DNA of 64,000 nucleotides, taken from contig NZ_QUOT01000001.1 in assembly GCF_003390375.1 (NCBI RefSeq), forward strand, positions 806,001 to 870,000. The letters run 5' to 3'. The notes below the pieces were generated by a model. The model ran no database searches. It was not told where the DNA came from and saw only the letters and a list, made by a program, of their open reading frames with translations. Both the position numbers and the translations under genes were made by a program. Below, in pieces: positions 25,175-35,487 of the stretch. Positions within the stretch are counted from its first letter, which is position 1. Every line of letters starts with the position of its first letter. This DNA is from Thalassotalea euphylliae (GTDB lineage Bacteria > Pseudomonadota > Gammaproteobacteria > Enterobacterales > Alteromonadaceae).

Positions 25175-28100
25175 CTATTGACCATCCGCTGGCATAGTGC
25201 CCGGTAACCAGTTACCGCCCGCTTTGGCAATTGCTTCTTCTGTGAGTTTTACAGATTCAGCCAACTGGACAATACGTTGGTAGATATCAGCATAGCCTTC
25301 GCTTGCACGCTTAAAGCGCAGCTTTTGCTGGCCACTAACAGGGCTAGTGCTTTCGCTACGAGACCACAGTAAGTAACCAATATAGCCATTCACTGACGTT
25401 GGCGTTGGCTCAGCACGTCTTGCCACAACTGAGTCACCGTTTAGATCGAGTTTGATCTCTTGCAAGTCACGCAGCATTTGGTGAGCAAGAGCAAGCGTTG
25501 CTTGGTCAAGCGCTAGTGTTTCAGTAGTTGCAACCTTGATGTGCTTGATACGTGATTCCAGCTCACCTAGGTATTTACGCGCGCCAGCAATCGCATTGCT
25601 TAAACGACCTGCTTTCATGTCAAAGGCTAAATCTGCTTTGCGATCTGTACTTGGGAAAGTACGGTTGTCGATAGAAACCACTTCAAAGCTTTGCTCTTGA
25701 TCGTACGGCGTTTCAACACCTTTCACGAGTTTAGATAGCGAAACCGTGTATTTACCCGGCACCACTAACCAGCCGGCATCTTGGTCGCCACTGGCATCAA
25801 TTGGCTCAAAGCCTGGGTAGCGTAGATCCCAATGAATGCGGTTAAAGCCTTTTTTCGCAGGTACTTTGATGCGACGAACAATATTGCCTTCATAATCGCG
25901 TACTGTTAGCAATAGGCTTGGCTTTTGCTCAAAGTCTTCTTCTTTGAGTGCGTCCCAGCTTGGGTAGTAAACTGGCTTTTCATCTTTACGCAGCTCGGCT
26001 TCTTTTGCTTGTCGTTGTGCCTTTAACGATTTGAACTCTTCGTTAATGTAGAAACTAAAAGCTGCACCGTATTCTGGGTTTTCCGCAAAGTAGAAATCAG
26101 CACCGCGCATTGCTTTGCCTGGTAAGCCTAACGGACTGTGCTCGATAAATTGGAAAGCACGGCGCACAGGGAATAACGTTGCATCTTGCTTTTTCACGGC
26201 TTTGGCATCTTCACGCAGTGGTGAATAGTCATCTAAGATGTAAAAACCGCGACCAAAAGTCGCTAACGCTAAATCGCTTTCACGGCGCTGAATTTCAATA
26301 TCGCGTACGGCAATGGTAGGCATACCAGATTTTAACTGTACCCAGTTTTTACCGCCATTTTGCGTAAAGAAGACACCAAATTCAGTACCAACGAAAAGTA
26401 AGTCTTTATTTTGGTGATCTTGGGCAATGGTGTAAGTTGAACCACGTACAGGTAAATCACCTGTGATGTTTTTCCAGCTTTTACCATTGTTGTCGCTGCG
26501 GTAAACGTATGGTTTAAAATCGCCACGCTTATGGTTATCAAACACCGCGAATACGGTATTTTTGTCAAAAACTGACGCTTCCATATCGGCAACATAAGAG
26601 TTGTCTGGCACTTTTGAAGGCCAGTCTAATTTTGTCCACGCTTGGCCACCGTCTTTGGTGACATGCATCACGCCATCATCACTACCTGTATATAGCAAGC
26701 CTTCTTGCAATGGTGATTCTGTTAACGCGATAAGCGAGCCGTAGAAAGACGTTGAGGTATTTTTCGCTACCGTATCTACACCCCAAACTGTGTCCATCAC
26801 TTCTAACTTATTGCGGTCAATATTACGTGATAAATCACCACTGATCGCACGCCAGTCATCACCGCGATTATCTGATTGGAACAAGGTTTGTGAGCCGTAA
26901 TAAATACGTTCATTATTATGCGGGCTAATCAGCAGCGGCGAGTTCCAGTTAAAACGCTGGGCGACAGAGGGATCTGGTGTAACCGGTTGCATTTGCACAC
27001 GCTCACCAGATTGCTTGTCATAGCGGGCTAAACCGCCGTACTGGTATTGCGAGTAGATAATATTTGAATTTTTCGGGTCGATAACCGTTTTAAAGCCATC
27101 ACCAAATTGGGTAAATAACCAGTCGCTGTTTTGAATACCCGACTCTGTTGTGGTGCGATGCGGCGCGCCTAGTGAGGCGTTATCCTGCGTACCACCAAAG
27201 ACGTTGTAGAATGGGTAGTCGTTATCCACCGTCACTTTGTAGAACTGAGTTAACGGCATATTGTCTTTAAACGTCCAGTTCTTGGCGCGATCCCAAGATT
27301 CATAGACACCACCGTCACTACCAATGATCAAGTGATTCGTGTTGTTCGGGTCAATCCATAGCGCGTGGTTATCAACGTGCTTGTGTGCTTCGCCTGCGCG
27401 AGTGAAGTTTTTACCACCGTCTTCAGAAACCATTAAGTAGGTATCAAGCGAGTAAACACGGTGTGGATTTTTAGGGTCAACAACAATTTCTTGGTAGTAC
27501 TGCGGGCTACCCGACACATAGCTGCTTTGCTTATGCCAGCTAGCACCAGCGTCGGTTGAGCGATAAAAGCCTGATTTGCCATCTGCCGCTTCAACAATGG
27601 CGTAGATAATATTGCCATCGGTTGGCACTACATCAATACCGATGCGGCCTTTATCAACGCTTGGTAAGCCCTTTTCAATCTTGTTCCAGGTTTTACCGGC
27701 ATCGGTTGATTTATAGATGCTTGATTCTGGGCCACCGTTGATCAGCGTCCAGACATGGCGACGACGCTGGTAAGACGTTGCGTAAATCACATCTGGGTTT
27801 TGTGGGTCAAAGGCGATATCACTCACCCCTGTGTGCTCGCTAATTTCTAGCACGTTTTCCCATGTTTTACCGCCATCAGTGGTTTTAAATAAACCGCGAT
27901 CGCCGCCCTTGCTCCACAATGGGCCTTGCGAGGCAACGTAGACCACATCAGAGTTTCTTGGGTCAATTAGGATCTCACCGATGTGCTCTGAATTTTTCAG
28001 ACCAACGTTTTCCCAACTTTGACCGCCATCAACCGATTTATATACACCATCACCATAGGCAACAGAGCGCTGCGAGTTGTTTTCACCTGTACCCGCCCAA

Positions 28101-28432
28101 ATCACATTTTTATTGTTTGGGTCCATGGTGACATCACCATACGAGTAACTTGGCATGCTGTCAGCGACTGCTTGCCAAGTAACGCCAGCATTGTCAGTTT
28201 TCCACATACCGCCTGAGGCAGTGGCAACAAAGTACTCTGCTGGGTTTTCTGGATTAAAGGCAAAGTCACTGACACGACCACCAGTGACGGCTGGCCCCAT
28301 GTTTCTTAATTTAATACTGCTATAAATGCTAGCATCCGCTTTTTTATCGCCTTTCGCCGCGAATGCGTCGCTCGATGCGCCCGATAAGCCAAGTGCAATC
28401 GATGCAGCAAGTAAAGAAGGTAGTAATCTCAT
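25175..28432 (-). CDS. Exported BNR/sortilin-like repeat protein (paralogue A)
   Basis: A 1,085-residue exported protein (signal peptide to about residue 25, SSDAFA). Residues 40-750 form beta-propeller blades with many Asp-box motifs of the form S/T-x-D-x-G-x-T/S-W, for example STDAGKTW, SVDGGQSW and TTDGGKTW. The C-terminal third has a beta-sandwich-like part (NRIHWDLRYPGFEP) and a helical end. Often named glycosyl hydrolase or VPS10/sortilin-like, but Asp boxes alone do not show enzyme activity and I see no catalytic set. A second gene of the same architecture lies directly upstream. Confidence 0.85.
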   Translation of the reverse strand: MRLLPSLLAASIALGLSGASSDAFAAKGDKKADASIYSSIKLRNMGPAVTGGRVSDFAFNPENPAEYFVATASGGMWKTDNAGVTWQAVADSMPSYSYGDVTMDPNNKNVIWAGTGENNSQRSVAYGDGVYKSVDGGQSWENVGLKNSEHIGEILIDPRNSDVVYVASQGPLWSKGGDRGLFKTTDGGKTWENVLEISEHTGVSDIAFDPQNPDVIYATSYQRRRHVWTLINGGPESSIYKSTDAGKTWNKIEKGLPSVDKGRIGIDVVPTDGNIIYAIVEAADGKSGFYRSTDAGASWHKQSSYVSGSPQYYQEIVVDPKNPHRVYSLDTYLMVSEDGGKNFTRAGEAHKHVDNHALWIDPNNTNHLIIGSDGGVYESWDRAKNWTFKDNMPLTQFYKVTVDNDYPFYNVFGGTQDNASLGAPHRTTTESGIQNSDWLFTQFGDGFKTVIDPKNSNIIYSQYQYGGLARYDKQSGERVQMQPVTPDPSVAQRFNWNSPLLISPHNNERIYYGSQTLFQSDNRGDDWRAISGDLSRNIDRNKLEVMDTVWGVDTVAKNTSTSFYGSLIALTESPLQEGLLYTGSDDGVMHVTKDGGQAWTKLDWPSKVPDNSYVADMEASVFDKNTVFAVFDNHKRGDFKPYVYRSDNNGKSWKNITGDLPVRGSTYTIAQDHQNKDLLFVGTEFGVFFTQNGGKNWVQLKSGMPTIAVRDIEIQRRESDLALATFGRGFYILDDYSPLREDAKAVKKQDATLFPVRRAFQFIEHSPLGLPGKAMRGADFYFAENPEYGAAFSFYINEEFKSLKAQRQAKEAELRKDEKPVYYPSWDALKEEDFEQKPSLLLTVRDYEGNIVRRIKVPAKKGFNRIHWDLRYPGFEPIDASGDQDAGWLVVPGKYTVSLSKLVKGVETPYDQEQSFEVVSIDNRTFPSTDRKADLAFDMKAGRLSNAIAGARKYLGELESRIKHIKVATTETLALDQATLALAHQMLRDLQEIKLDLNGDSVVARRAEPTPTSVNGYIGYLLWSRSESTSPVSGQQKLRFKRASEGYADIYQRIVQLAESVKLTEEAIAKAGGNWLPGTMPADGQ

Positions 28433-28478
28433 TTCACTTCCTTAATTATTATAAGTTCTGTTGGTTTTACTAAAGAGA

Positions 28479-28505
28479 AAAAGCCCAAAACGATATTGGG
28501 CTTTT
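28479..28505 (-). terminator. Terminator between the two BNR paralogues
   Basis: AAAAGCCCAA (28479-28488) pairs with TTGGGCTTTT (28496-28505); on the minus strand TTTTTCTCTTT follows. It implies the two paralogues are transcribed separately. Confidence 0.75.
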
Positions 28506-28536
28506 GATTTTTTTATTTTAGCTAGTTCGCTAATAA

Positions 28537-31500
28537 CTAGTTAAGCGCGATTGGTTGAGTGGTTGATAACAAGCCCAAACCAGACGCTTGGTAAGCCTGT
28601 TTAAACTCAGTGAGGTCTTGCTGAATAAACTCATTCACTTTACCTACGCCTTTATCTAACTCAATTTTCGCTTTTTCAAGGTAGATTTCAGCGGTTGGTG
28701 AAGGCTTACCGTAGCGACCACCTGCATAACCCCAAGCCATAAAGACATGTGATGTTACTTTATAAGTTTCATCAACAATGCCTGTGGTTTTGGGAATAGA
28801 ACGCAGGTTTTTATCTAACTCGCCAATTTTCTTGATCAGCTCATCGGCAGACTTAGCTAACTTGCTCGCAGGTAACTCGTCTTTGTTTTCAGCTTTGTTC
28901 TCAGCCTCGGTACTACCAAAATCTTCAAGTGCCTTATCCGCCATCGCTTTGATCACTTCAATATCTTTTTTACTGTCGTGCAAAGCATGAACTGCTTTAG
29001 TCAGCGTGCCGTACATAGCAACGGCTTGATGCTCAAGTGCGTAGCGCGCTTTCATATCCGCCATGGTGACATCGGTAAATCGAGGGTCTTTTAACACCTT
29101 AGCTGTGGTTTCAAACTCGTTATCGTTAAGTTTTACATGAATGGTGTAAGTACCCGGTACCACTTCAGGGCCAGCTGGTTTAATGTCTTTGTCTTCTTTT
29201 GGCTCTTGACCCGGCATACGGCCTTGACCGTCCGACTCCAAGCCCCAAACAATGCGGTTAACCCCTTGTTTTAGCTTAGTGACGAAAGTACGAACGACTT
29301 CACCGTTAGCATCTTTAACTGTGACGCGAGCCTTTTCTGAAAGCGGCTTTTCATCCTTCTTGTCGCTATCTTTGCTAGCGGCTTTTTTCGCTTTCGCTAA
29401 CTGACGTGCTTTTTCTTTGTCTTCATCTGGGTGAACTAAGTGATCACCCGATGCCATGACATTAATGGTGACACCGTAAACTTCGTTATCGCCCACATAA
29501 GCAGCATCACCCCAGAAACGGGTTGAAGGTGCGCGGCTAGATACGTATTGCTGACCATCGCCAACACTCAATAGTTTTAATGAAGCGTTAAACGATTTTT
29601 CATTTAAACCACGCAGCGGGCTGTAATCGTCAATTACAATGACAGAGCGACCGTGCGTACCTAATACTAAGTCATTTTCACGTTGCTGAATGGCCATATC
29701 CATTACAGACACGGTTGGTACGTTTTGATCGTACTTGAACCAAGAGTCACCACCATCAGTTGAGGCGTATAAACCAAGCTCTGTACCTAAGAATAATAGG
29801 TCTTCGTCAACATGATCTTGTACAACCGATAAGGCATAACCACGAATGTTTTTAGCGGTTAAGTTGGTAAACTTGCTACCGTACTTAGACGCTTTGAACA
29901 CATAAGGCTTCATATCACCACGTCGGTGGTTATCAAACACGATAAAGGCTTCTTCTGGATTGTGCAGCGATGGTTGAATATGCGGAACAAATGCATTTTT
30001 TGGTGCTTTGCGCGCTTTTTTCTCTACGCTCTTCCAGGTGTCACCGCCATCTTGCGTGACATGAATACGGCCATCATCCGTTGCGACCCAAATCACCCCT
30101 TGTTTAATTGGGCTTGGTGCAATAGTAATAATCGCAGTATGGTTTTCCGCCGCGGTGACATCTGGCGTTAAACCACCTGATTCTTTATAACGCTGCCAAT
30201 CTGGGTTGTTAGTCGATAAATCTTTTGAGATCACCTGCCACGTTTCGCCGCGATCTGTTGATTTGTGGACGAACTGGCTACCGTAGTAGATAGTGTTGGC
30301 ATCAAATGGGTCTTGCGCTAAGCCAGCATTCCAGTTGAAGCGCAATTCTGTTTCGTAATCCGGTGCTGCTGGGCGAATAAGCTTTTGTTCGCCAGTGACT
30401 AAATCGTAACGGTTTAGGTAGCCACCTTGCGATTGCACATAACCTTTAGTGACATCATCTGGGAATGGCATGGTATCGAAACCATCACCAAAGCCGACTT
30501 CTTGCCAATGCACATTGCGAATACCTGCGGTATGGAACACTTCCGCAGGGCCGCGCCAAGAGCCGTTATCTTGCAAGCCGCCGTAAACATTATAAGGCAC
30601 AGCATCATCAACACGGATATGGTAGAACTGAGATACCGCTAGGTTTTGCACAAAGCGCCAGCTATCGCCTTTATCTTGGGTGATCGCAATACCGCCGTCA
30701 TTACCTAAAATTAGGTGCTCAGGGTTTTTCGGGTTGATCCACAAGCTGTGGTTATCAATATGAATAGTGTTACCTGTTGCACAACAATCAACTTTATCGA
30801 TTTTGCTAAAGGTTTTACCGCCATCAATTGAGCGGCGAATAAAAGTCGCGATATTGTAGATAATATCTGGGTTAGTTGGGTCTACTTCAATTTCTGAGTA
30901 ATAGAACGGGCGATCGGCAACATTGTATTCGCTGTTTACTGTCTTCCAACTATCGCCACCATCGTCACTACGTAGTAACGCACTTTTCTCCGCTTCAACT
31001 AGCGCATAAACCGTGCTTGGCTGACTTTCAGCGATATCAAACGTAATACGGCCTAGTTCACCTTTTGGCAGGCCATCGGCAGACGTGCGTTGTTGCCAAG
31101 TTTCACCGCCATCAATTGATACATACATGCCAGAGCCCGGACCACCTGATTCAAACTTATCAGGCCAACGTTGAAACTGCCACATTGACGCGTATAGCTT
31201 GTTTGGATTGCTAGGATCCATTTTAATATCAGACGCACCCGTGACGTTATCTACATACAGGATTTTTTGCCACGTTTTACCACCATCAGTGGTTTTATAG
31301 ATACCTCTGTCTTCATTTTTTGACCACAGCGTGCCAAGTGCAGCAGCATAAGCGATATCAGGGTTGGTTGGATGCAGCGCGATGCGGTTAATGCGCTCAG
31401 TGGTTTTTAAGCCCATGTTTTGCCATGTCTTACCACCGTCCATTGACTTGTAAATACCGCCGCCAATCGACGTTGAGTTACGGACATTACCCTCACCCGT

Positions 31501-31815
31501 ACCTAACCAAACAATATCAGGGATGGCCGGGTGCACTGCTAGCGCTCCCGTTGACGCCCACTCTTCGTCATCAAAAATCGGCTGCCAGTTAAGGCCAGCA
31601 TTTTCTGATTTCCATACGCCACCCGACGCTGCACTGGCATAAATAATATTTGGATTAGAAGGCACGGCTTCAATATCTGAAATACGACCACTGGTTGCTG
31701 CTGGGCCGATATGGCGTGCTTTAATACCTGATAATAAATCGGTGTCGATGGCTGCATAACTGCTTGAGGCAAATAGCGCCGCCGAGACAAATAGTGAGGT
31801 TAAGGATTTTTTCAT
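28537..31815 (-). CDS. Exported BNR/sortilin-like repeat protein (paralogue B)
   Basis: A 1,092-residue exported protein with a signal peptide (about residues 1-21, SSYA). The same blade region as paralogue A follows, with Asp boxes such as SMDGGKTW, TTDGGKTW and SIDGGETW. Both share the order GPAATSGRISD/GPAVTGGRVSD, GTGE.N, a central HNSLWINP/HALWIDP-like segment and VWGVD/ATDDG blades. It differs in a long Lys/Asp/Glu-rich insert (about residues 800-835, KEKARQLAKAKKAASKDSDK) absent from A. Function unknown; a secreted or surface-associated propeller is inferred. Confidence 0.85.
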   Translation of the reverse strand: MKKSLTSLFVSAALFASSSYAAIDTDLLSGIKARHIGPAATSGRISDIEAVPSNPNIIYASAASGGVWKSENAGLNWQPIFDDEEWASTGALAVHPAIPDIVWLGTGEGNVRNSTSIGGGIYKSMDGGKTWQNMGLKTTERINRIALHPTNPDIAYAAALGTLWSKNEDRGIYKTTDGGKTWQKILYVDNVTGASDIKMDPSNPNKLYASMWQFQRWPDKFESGGPGSGMYVSIDGGETWQQRTSADGLPKGELGRITFDIAESQPSTVYALVEAEKSALLRSDDGGDSWKTVNSEYNVADRPFYYSEIEVDPTNPDIIYNIATFIRRSIDGGKTFSKIDKVDCCATGNTIHIDNHSLWINPKNPEHLILGNDGGIAITQDKGDSWRFVQNLAVSQFYHIRVDDAVPYNVYGGLQDNGSWRGPAEVFHTAGIRNVHWQEVGFGDGFDTMPFPDDVTKGYVQSQGGYLNRYDLVTGEQKLIRPAAPDYETELRFNWNAGLAQDPFDANTIYYGSQFVHKSTDRGETWQVISKDLSTNNPDWQRYKESGGLTPDVTAAENHTAIITIAPSPIKQGVIWVATDDGRIHVTQDGGDTWKSVEKKARKAPKNAFVPHIQPSLHNPEEAFIVFDNHRRGDMKPYVFKASKYGSKFTNLTAKNIRGYALSVVQDHVDEDLLFLGTELGLYASTDGGDSWFKYDQNVPTVSVMDMAIQQRENDLVLGTHGRSVIVIDDYSPLRGLNEKSFNASLKLLSVGDGQQYVSSRAPSTRFWGDAAYVGDNEVYGVTINVMASGDHLVHPDEDKEKARQLAKAKKAASKDSDKKDEKPLSEKARVTVKDANGEVVRTFVTKLKQGVNRIVWGLESDGQGRMPGQEPKEDKDIKPAGPEVVPGTYTIHVKLNDNEFETTAKVLKDPRFTDVTMADMKARYALEHQAVAMYGTLTKAVHALHDSKKDIEVIKAMADKALEDFGSTEAENKAENKDELPASKLAKSADELIKKIGELDKNLRSIPKTTGIVDETYKVTSHVFMAWGYAGGRYGKPSPTAEIYLEKAKIELDKGVGKVNEFIQQDLTEFKQAYQASGLGLLSTTQPIALN

Positions 31816-32160
31816 TAGAATTTATAACCTTAAAGTAATGAGTGAGTTAACTAAACGAATATAAAGCAGCCACGTAAAGGTCGCTACTTCAAAAAGTAAT
31901 TTTTGTTTTTGTATTAATGCGTTATCTGTTTTGCTTTCTTTACTTGGTTAACGGTTAAGCTAGCATTGCACGAACAACACGCCAACAACGCGCAATCACT
32001 TGATTCAACAACTGAAAATCACTTTACTAGCGATTCTTGCGCCAAGTAATTCATTGCAAACACAAAATTATCAACCTTTGAATATAGCTAATAAACATGA
32101 TGAATGTATTCAATACACGATAAATATTGCGGTTTAAGCGATGAATTGCAAAATCTATCG
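31816..32160. other. Intergenic region upstream of paralogue B
   Basis: A 345-bp stretch between the solute-binding-like gene (leftward, ending at 32161) and paralogue B (leftward, starting at 31815). It is AT-rich; I see no clear terminator, repeat or small gene in it. Confidence 0.5.
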
Positions 32161-33026
32161 TTATTGGAACTGACGGCAACTGGTTTGATATTGCTTGGAG
32201 TTTATTACTTGCGCAGTTTGCGCGGTAAGTAGTTGGTTTTTGAGTGTGTATATTCGTCGGTTATTAATATTAGCTTTAGCGAGCACACTCTTACTGTAAG
32301 GGTTTTGATTAAAAAATTGTTCAAAGCTGCCGTCGGCCATCATTTTGTTTAGCCCGTACTCAATGCGCTCAGCGAGTCGCTTATCTTCTTTACTAACAAA
32401 AAAGAAAAATGGTGCCGGATAGTAAAGCAGCGATGATTGCTCGACGATTAACTCTGGAAATCGCGCGGCTTCGCTATATGCTTCGTGTAAAGCACGAGGA
32501 AAATAGTCAAATCGCTGCTTGGTGAGCATCGAAAACAAGCTATTGTGTTGTTTCGCAGTAATAACATTAAAGTTATTTGCTTTTAAAATACTGGTATCTG
32601 GCCAGTCTGCTCCTTGACCAGCAAGCAGATTTTGTAGATCAGACACCTGTGTTATTTGACTAAATCGCTCTTGCTCTCCTTGTCTGATCAAGAAAATACG
32701 ACAGCCACCTAAGCCTTTGAACAATGGAACACGAATCGGCAGCAACTCACGCTCACGAGCTTTTGAAGTCATGGTCCAAGCGACATTGACAATATGACGG
32801 TGCTTGATGAGCTCGATCATATTGGTTTGCGTTTTACCTGCATCAACGCCATTGAGTTGATATGGTCCGAATCGCGGTGATGATTTGTTCAACGCAAGTG
32901 CTAGTAGCTCTCGATAATACTTATCATAGGGTAAATTGTCTCGACCATGGGACGAGTAATTAACAACATCTAACGCGACTGCTGGCAATGTTATCAATGC
33001 CAAAATCAAAAAACTATAGATTTCAT
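32161..33026 (-). CDS. Periplasmic solute-binding-like protein, signal peptide frameshifted
   Basis: The reading frame to about 33009 encodes a 280-residue type-3 periplasmic solute-binding-like protein (NMIELIKHRHIVNVAWTMTS, LFKGLGGCRIFLI, DGSFEQFFNQNPYSKS). It has no ATG and a truncated signal peptide. An ATG at 33024-33026 starts MKSIVF but runs into a TGA. If the six-A tract at 33008-33013 (six T in the mRNA sense) had one more base, the two would join as MKSIVFLILALITLPAVA, a near-perfect Sec signal. So the gene carries either a one-base deletion, a sequencing error, or a slippage site. Ligand unknown; such proteins are often cyclic-di-GMP- or amino-acid-pathway sensors. Confidence 0.65.
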
Positions 33027-33032
33027 CGTCAT

Positions 33033-33326
33033 CGTTGACAGCTACAGCCTAATATCCATTTGTGTAAACCACTCATGTCATTCTCACAATTATGCGCCGC
33101 TTATTAGGTTAGCGACTTTCTCAAGGACTTCTCAAGGACTTCTCTTAACTTTGAATGAACATAGACCTGACAAGTTAACTATCGCTTGCAAAAGTCAGCC
33201 TTTATCTAAAACTATTTATAATTCAGCGTAATATGCACAGCAGAGTTATACAATTTTTATTCAGGCTTTTATCCTTTGGCGCTTTCGCCGTTTTGGAGTG
33301 AATAGTTCCCTAGACTACTTTTGTAA
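33033..33326. other. Intergenic region with a small direct repeat
   Basis: About 290 bp without a gene. It contains a three-copy near repeat of CTCAAGGACTT (33117-33146) and a GGCG-CTTT-CGCC hairpin followed by GTTTT near 33278-33294 on the + strand. No promoter is clear. Confidence 0.45.
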
Positions 33327-35105
33327 TTAACTTTCCCTGCGATTTTGAGTCAATTCTCGAGCGGCAAACGCCAGCGCTGCCAATAGCGCCAACCAAAAGT
33401 TCACGCCACCACCTGATGACTTTTCAGGTTCAATCACTAAAGGTGACAATTGAATAGCAAGCTGATCAAAAACTTGGCTACCATCAATTGCTTCTAATTG
33501 AATCATGACAGTTTCAGCGATATCTATATTTCCTGCTGTGATAGTTACATTTTCACTGGCATTTGCGCTGGTAAATTCCATTATTTCAGGCGTTATCGTC
33601 AAATGCTCAGAATCAAAGACTAACGCCAATAAAACGGGAATATCAAAATCAGCAGCACGATTCACTGTTAATGCTATCGACTGATTGCTTTCTAGTTCAA
33701 CACTTTCAAGAGAAAAAGACAGGCTCTCTTGGCCAGCGGCGTCATTAATCTCTACCGTCAGCTCGTTAGCGCTACCGTTGACATAATCCCCGTAACGGGC
33801 ACCAATTTGCAATAATTCGGTCGGCTCTTGTTCATTATCGCCCAACGTTGTTACTGAGATGGACTGAGTTGACTGACCTGCTGAGAAAGTTACCCGCTGT
33901 GTTGCATTGATAAAGTCAACATCAGCAAGTGCTCCATTGAAGCGAATATCGCCATCGCTGCCTGCATCTCCGTAGGTATATAGCTCGATGCTAACTTCAC
34001 GATCTAAGGTAATAGCATTATCATCGCCATCTACCAAAGTGAGTGTCACAATAACCGACTCGCCTTCGGCAATGCTTAATTTATCGATGCTCACTGCAAC
34101 AGATGCTATTTTTTCGCTAGCCGCCTGCTTGTTGCCTAAGTGGTTAGGTAACGCCACCAACTCATTTAGGACGCTAATGAAGTCGGCCTCACCTAGTTTG
34201 CCGCAAGCTTCGCCATTAACTGAGATATCAGGGCTAGAATAAATGTTATGACGAGTATTCCAGTTATTTGAGGTACTCATAATCGTGCCTTCACCAGCAC
34301 AGTTATAGCCTCGTGCGTCTGTTCTTACTGGAGTATCAGAGCTGTTGGCAATATCGTGATCGGCACCATCATTATGCCCCCATTCGTGAGCACCTAAAGT
34401 AGCACTGGTGCAAAACCCACCAACTTCCATAATGGCATAAGGGTTGTCGTAATACGCCCAGCCACAGAAATTATTGTCGGTTTGTGGGCGTAAAATGGTC
34501 AAATAATCTAACCCAAATCGCTCGCGAATATTTGATAACGCTGAGAATGCTTGGTCTGAATAGACATTCGCGAGAAACAAATTGATCGCGGTATCTGGCT
34601 CATTGGCCATAGGAAACGGTCCCACGTAAGAAACTTGTCTGCGAATCGCCAAGCCGCTATTAATCATTACTTGATTCGCCGCGCTAATTTGCTCGTCAAT
34701 ATAACGGTCTATTTCCGCCCGTCCAATTTGAGCGAGCAGATCTTCCGTGTAGAAAAAACCAATTTCAATAACATGCTGATTAGATTCACTAGTCGCCTTT
34801 TCACCAAACTCACTAATAGCATTGATGTTCGATTGTTTTGATAACTGGCTAGTGTTATGCAAGCGCTCTAGCATGTATACAGGTGCTAGAGCCATAGAGC
34901 TATTTGTATGCTCGTAATCAGCAGGCGTTTCTCCTGATTTTTTCGCGGAAAAAGGAATTGGCGTACTTGCTATGGCGTTAAAGTGACACATGGCAAATAG
35001 CAACAACATACTACGTGAAATATGTCGACGCTTATTGCTTAGAAAGCTAAGAACTACAGGGCAAGAATAAAGCTTTAGAGTAATTGAAGGTAGGTTGAAC
35101 AGCAT
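33327..35105 (-). CDS. Metzincin metalloprotease with Calx-beta repeat and GlyGly-CTERM tail
   Basis: A 592-residue exported protein. A long N-terminal region ends in a signal-like stretch (MLLLFAMCHFNAIA near 33-47). The catalytic motif HEWGHNDGADH at 240-250 matches the metzincin zinc pattern HExxHxxGxxH, placing it with reprolysin-like proteases. Residues about 340-450 form a Calx-beta-like domain (FSAGQSTQSISVTTLGDNEQEP). The C-terminus SSGGGVNFWLALLAALAFAAREL ending in NRRES fits a GlyGly-CTERM signal: Gly-rich motif, one membrane helix, basic end. Such proteins are cut by rhombosortase and released through type II secretion. Start codon uncertain. Confidence 0.85.
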   Translation of the reverse strand: MLFNLPSITLKLYSCPVVLSFLSNKRRHISRSMLLLFAMCHFNAIASTPIPFSAKKSGETPADYEHTNSSMALAPVYMLERLHNTSQLSKQSNINAISEFGEKATSESNQHVIEIGFFYTEDLLAQIGRAEIDRYIDEQISAANQVMINSGLAIRRQVSYVGPFPMANEPDTAINLFLANVYSDQAFSALSNIRERFGLDYLTILRPQTDNNFCGWAYYDNPYAIMEVGGFCTSATLGAHEWGHNDGADHDIANSSDTPVRTDARGYNCAGEGTIMSTSNNWNTRHNIYSSPDISVNGEACGKLGEADFISVLNELVALPNHLGNKQAASEKIASVAVSIDKLSIAEGESVIVTLTLVDGDDNAITLDREVSIELYTYGDAGSDGDIRFNGALADVDFINATQRVTFSAGQSTQSISVTTLGDNEQEPTELLQIGARYGDYVNGSANELTVEINDAAGQESLSFSLESVELESNQSIALTVNRAADFDIPVLLALVFDSEHLTITPEIMEFTSANASENVTITAGNIDIAETVMIQLEAIDGSQVFDQLAIQLSPLVIEPEKSSGGGVNFWLALLAALAFAARELTQNRRES

Positions 35106-35487
35106 GGTGGTTTACAACTTTTGTGACTAATATAACTTTCGTTTTTAGGTAGTATTGGCTTTTGATTGGACCTGATATTAGACCAATATCGCCAATAGCT
35201 TGGGAATTGTTATCGTATCAAAACTTGGTGACTAATTAGTGACGGCAAACCAATTTACCTACATTAGTCATGCTGAACAAGCGAGTAAAATGTGCGCTAA
35301 TATTTACAACTGTTCAACACCACTTACGACGAGAATAAAATCAAAAGGCGCTGGTATAAAAAACCGAGCTAAATACTCGGCTTTTTCAAATATCATCTTA
35401 CTTTCTATGTAAAATTTGCTTAGTAAAATCAGCTCAAAAGAGTCTGCTATACAGAATCTGTTAAGTAAGTCGCAACTTAAGTTCGAT
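35106..35487. other. Intergenic region between greA and the metalloprotease
   Basis: A 382-bp gap. It holds the greA terminator (listed) and otherwise AT-rich sequence that probably includes the protease promoter. No small gene recognised. Confidence 0.5.
35358..35386 (-). terminator. greA terminator
   Basis: CCGAG (35364-35368) pairs with CTCGG (35376-35380); read leftward the stem is followed by TTTTTT. Confidence 0.7.
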
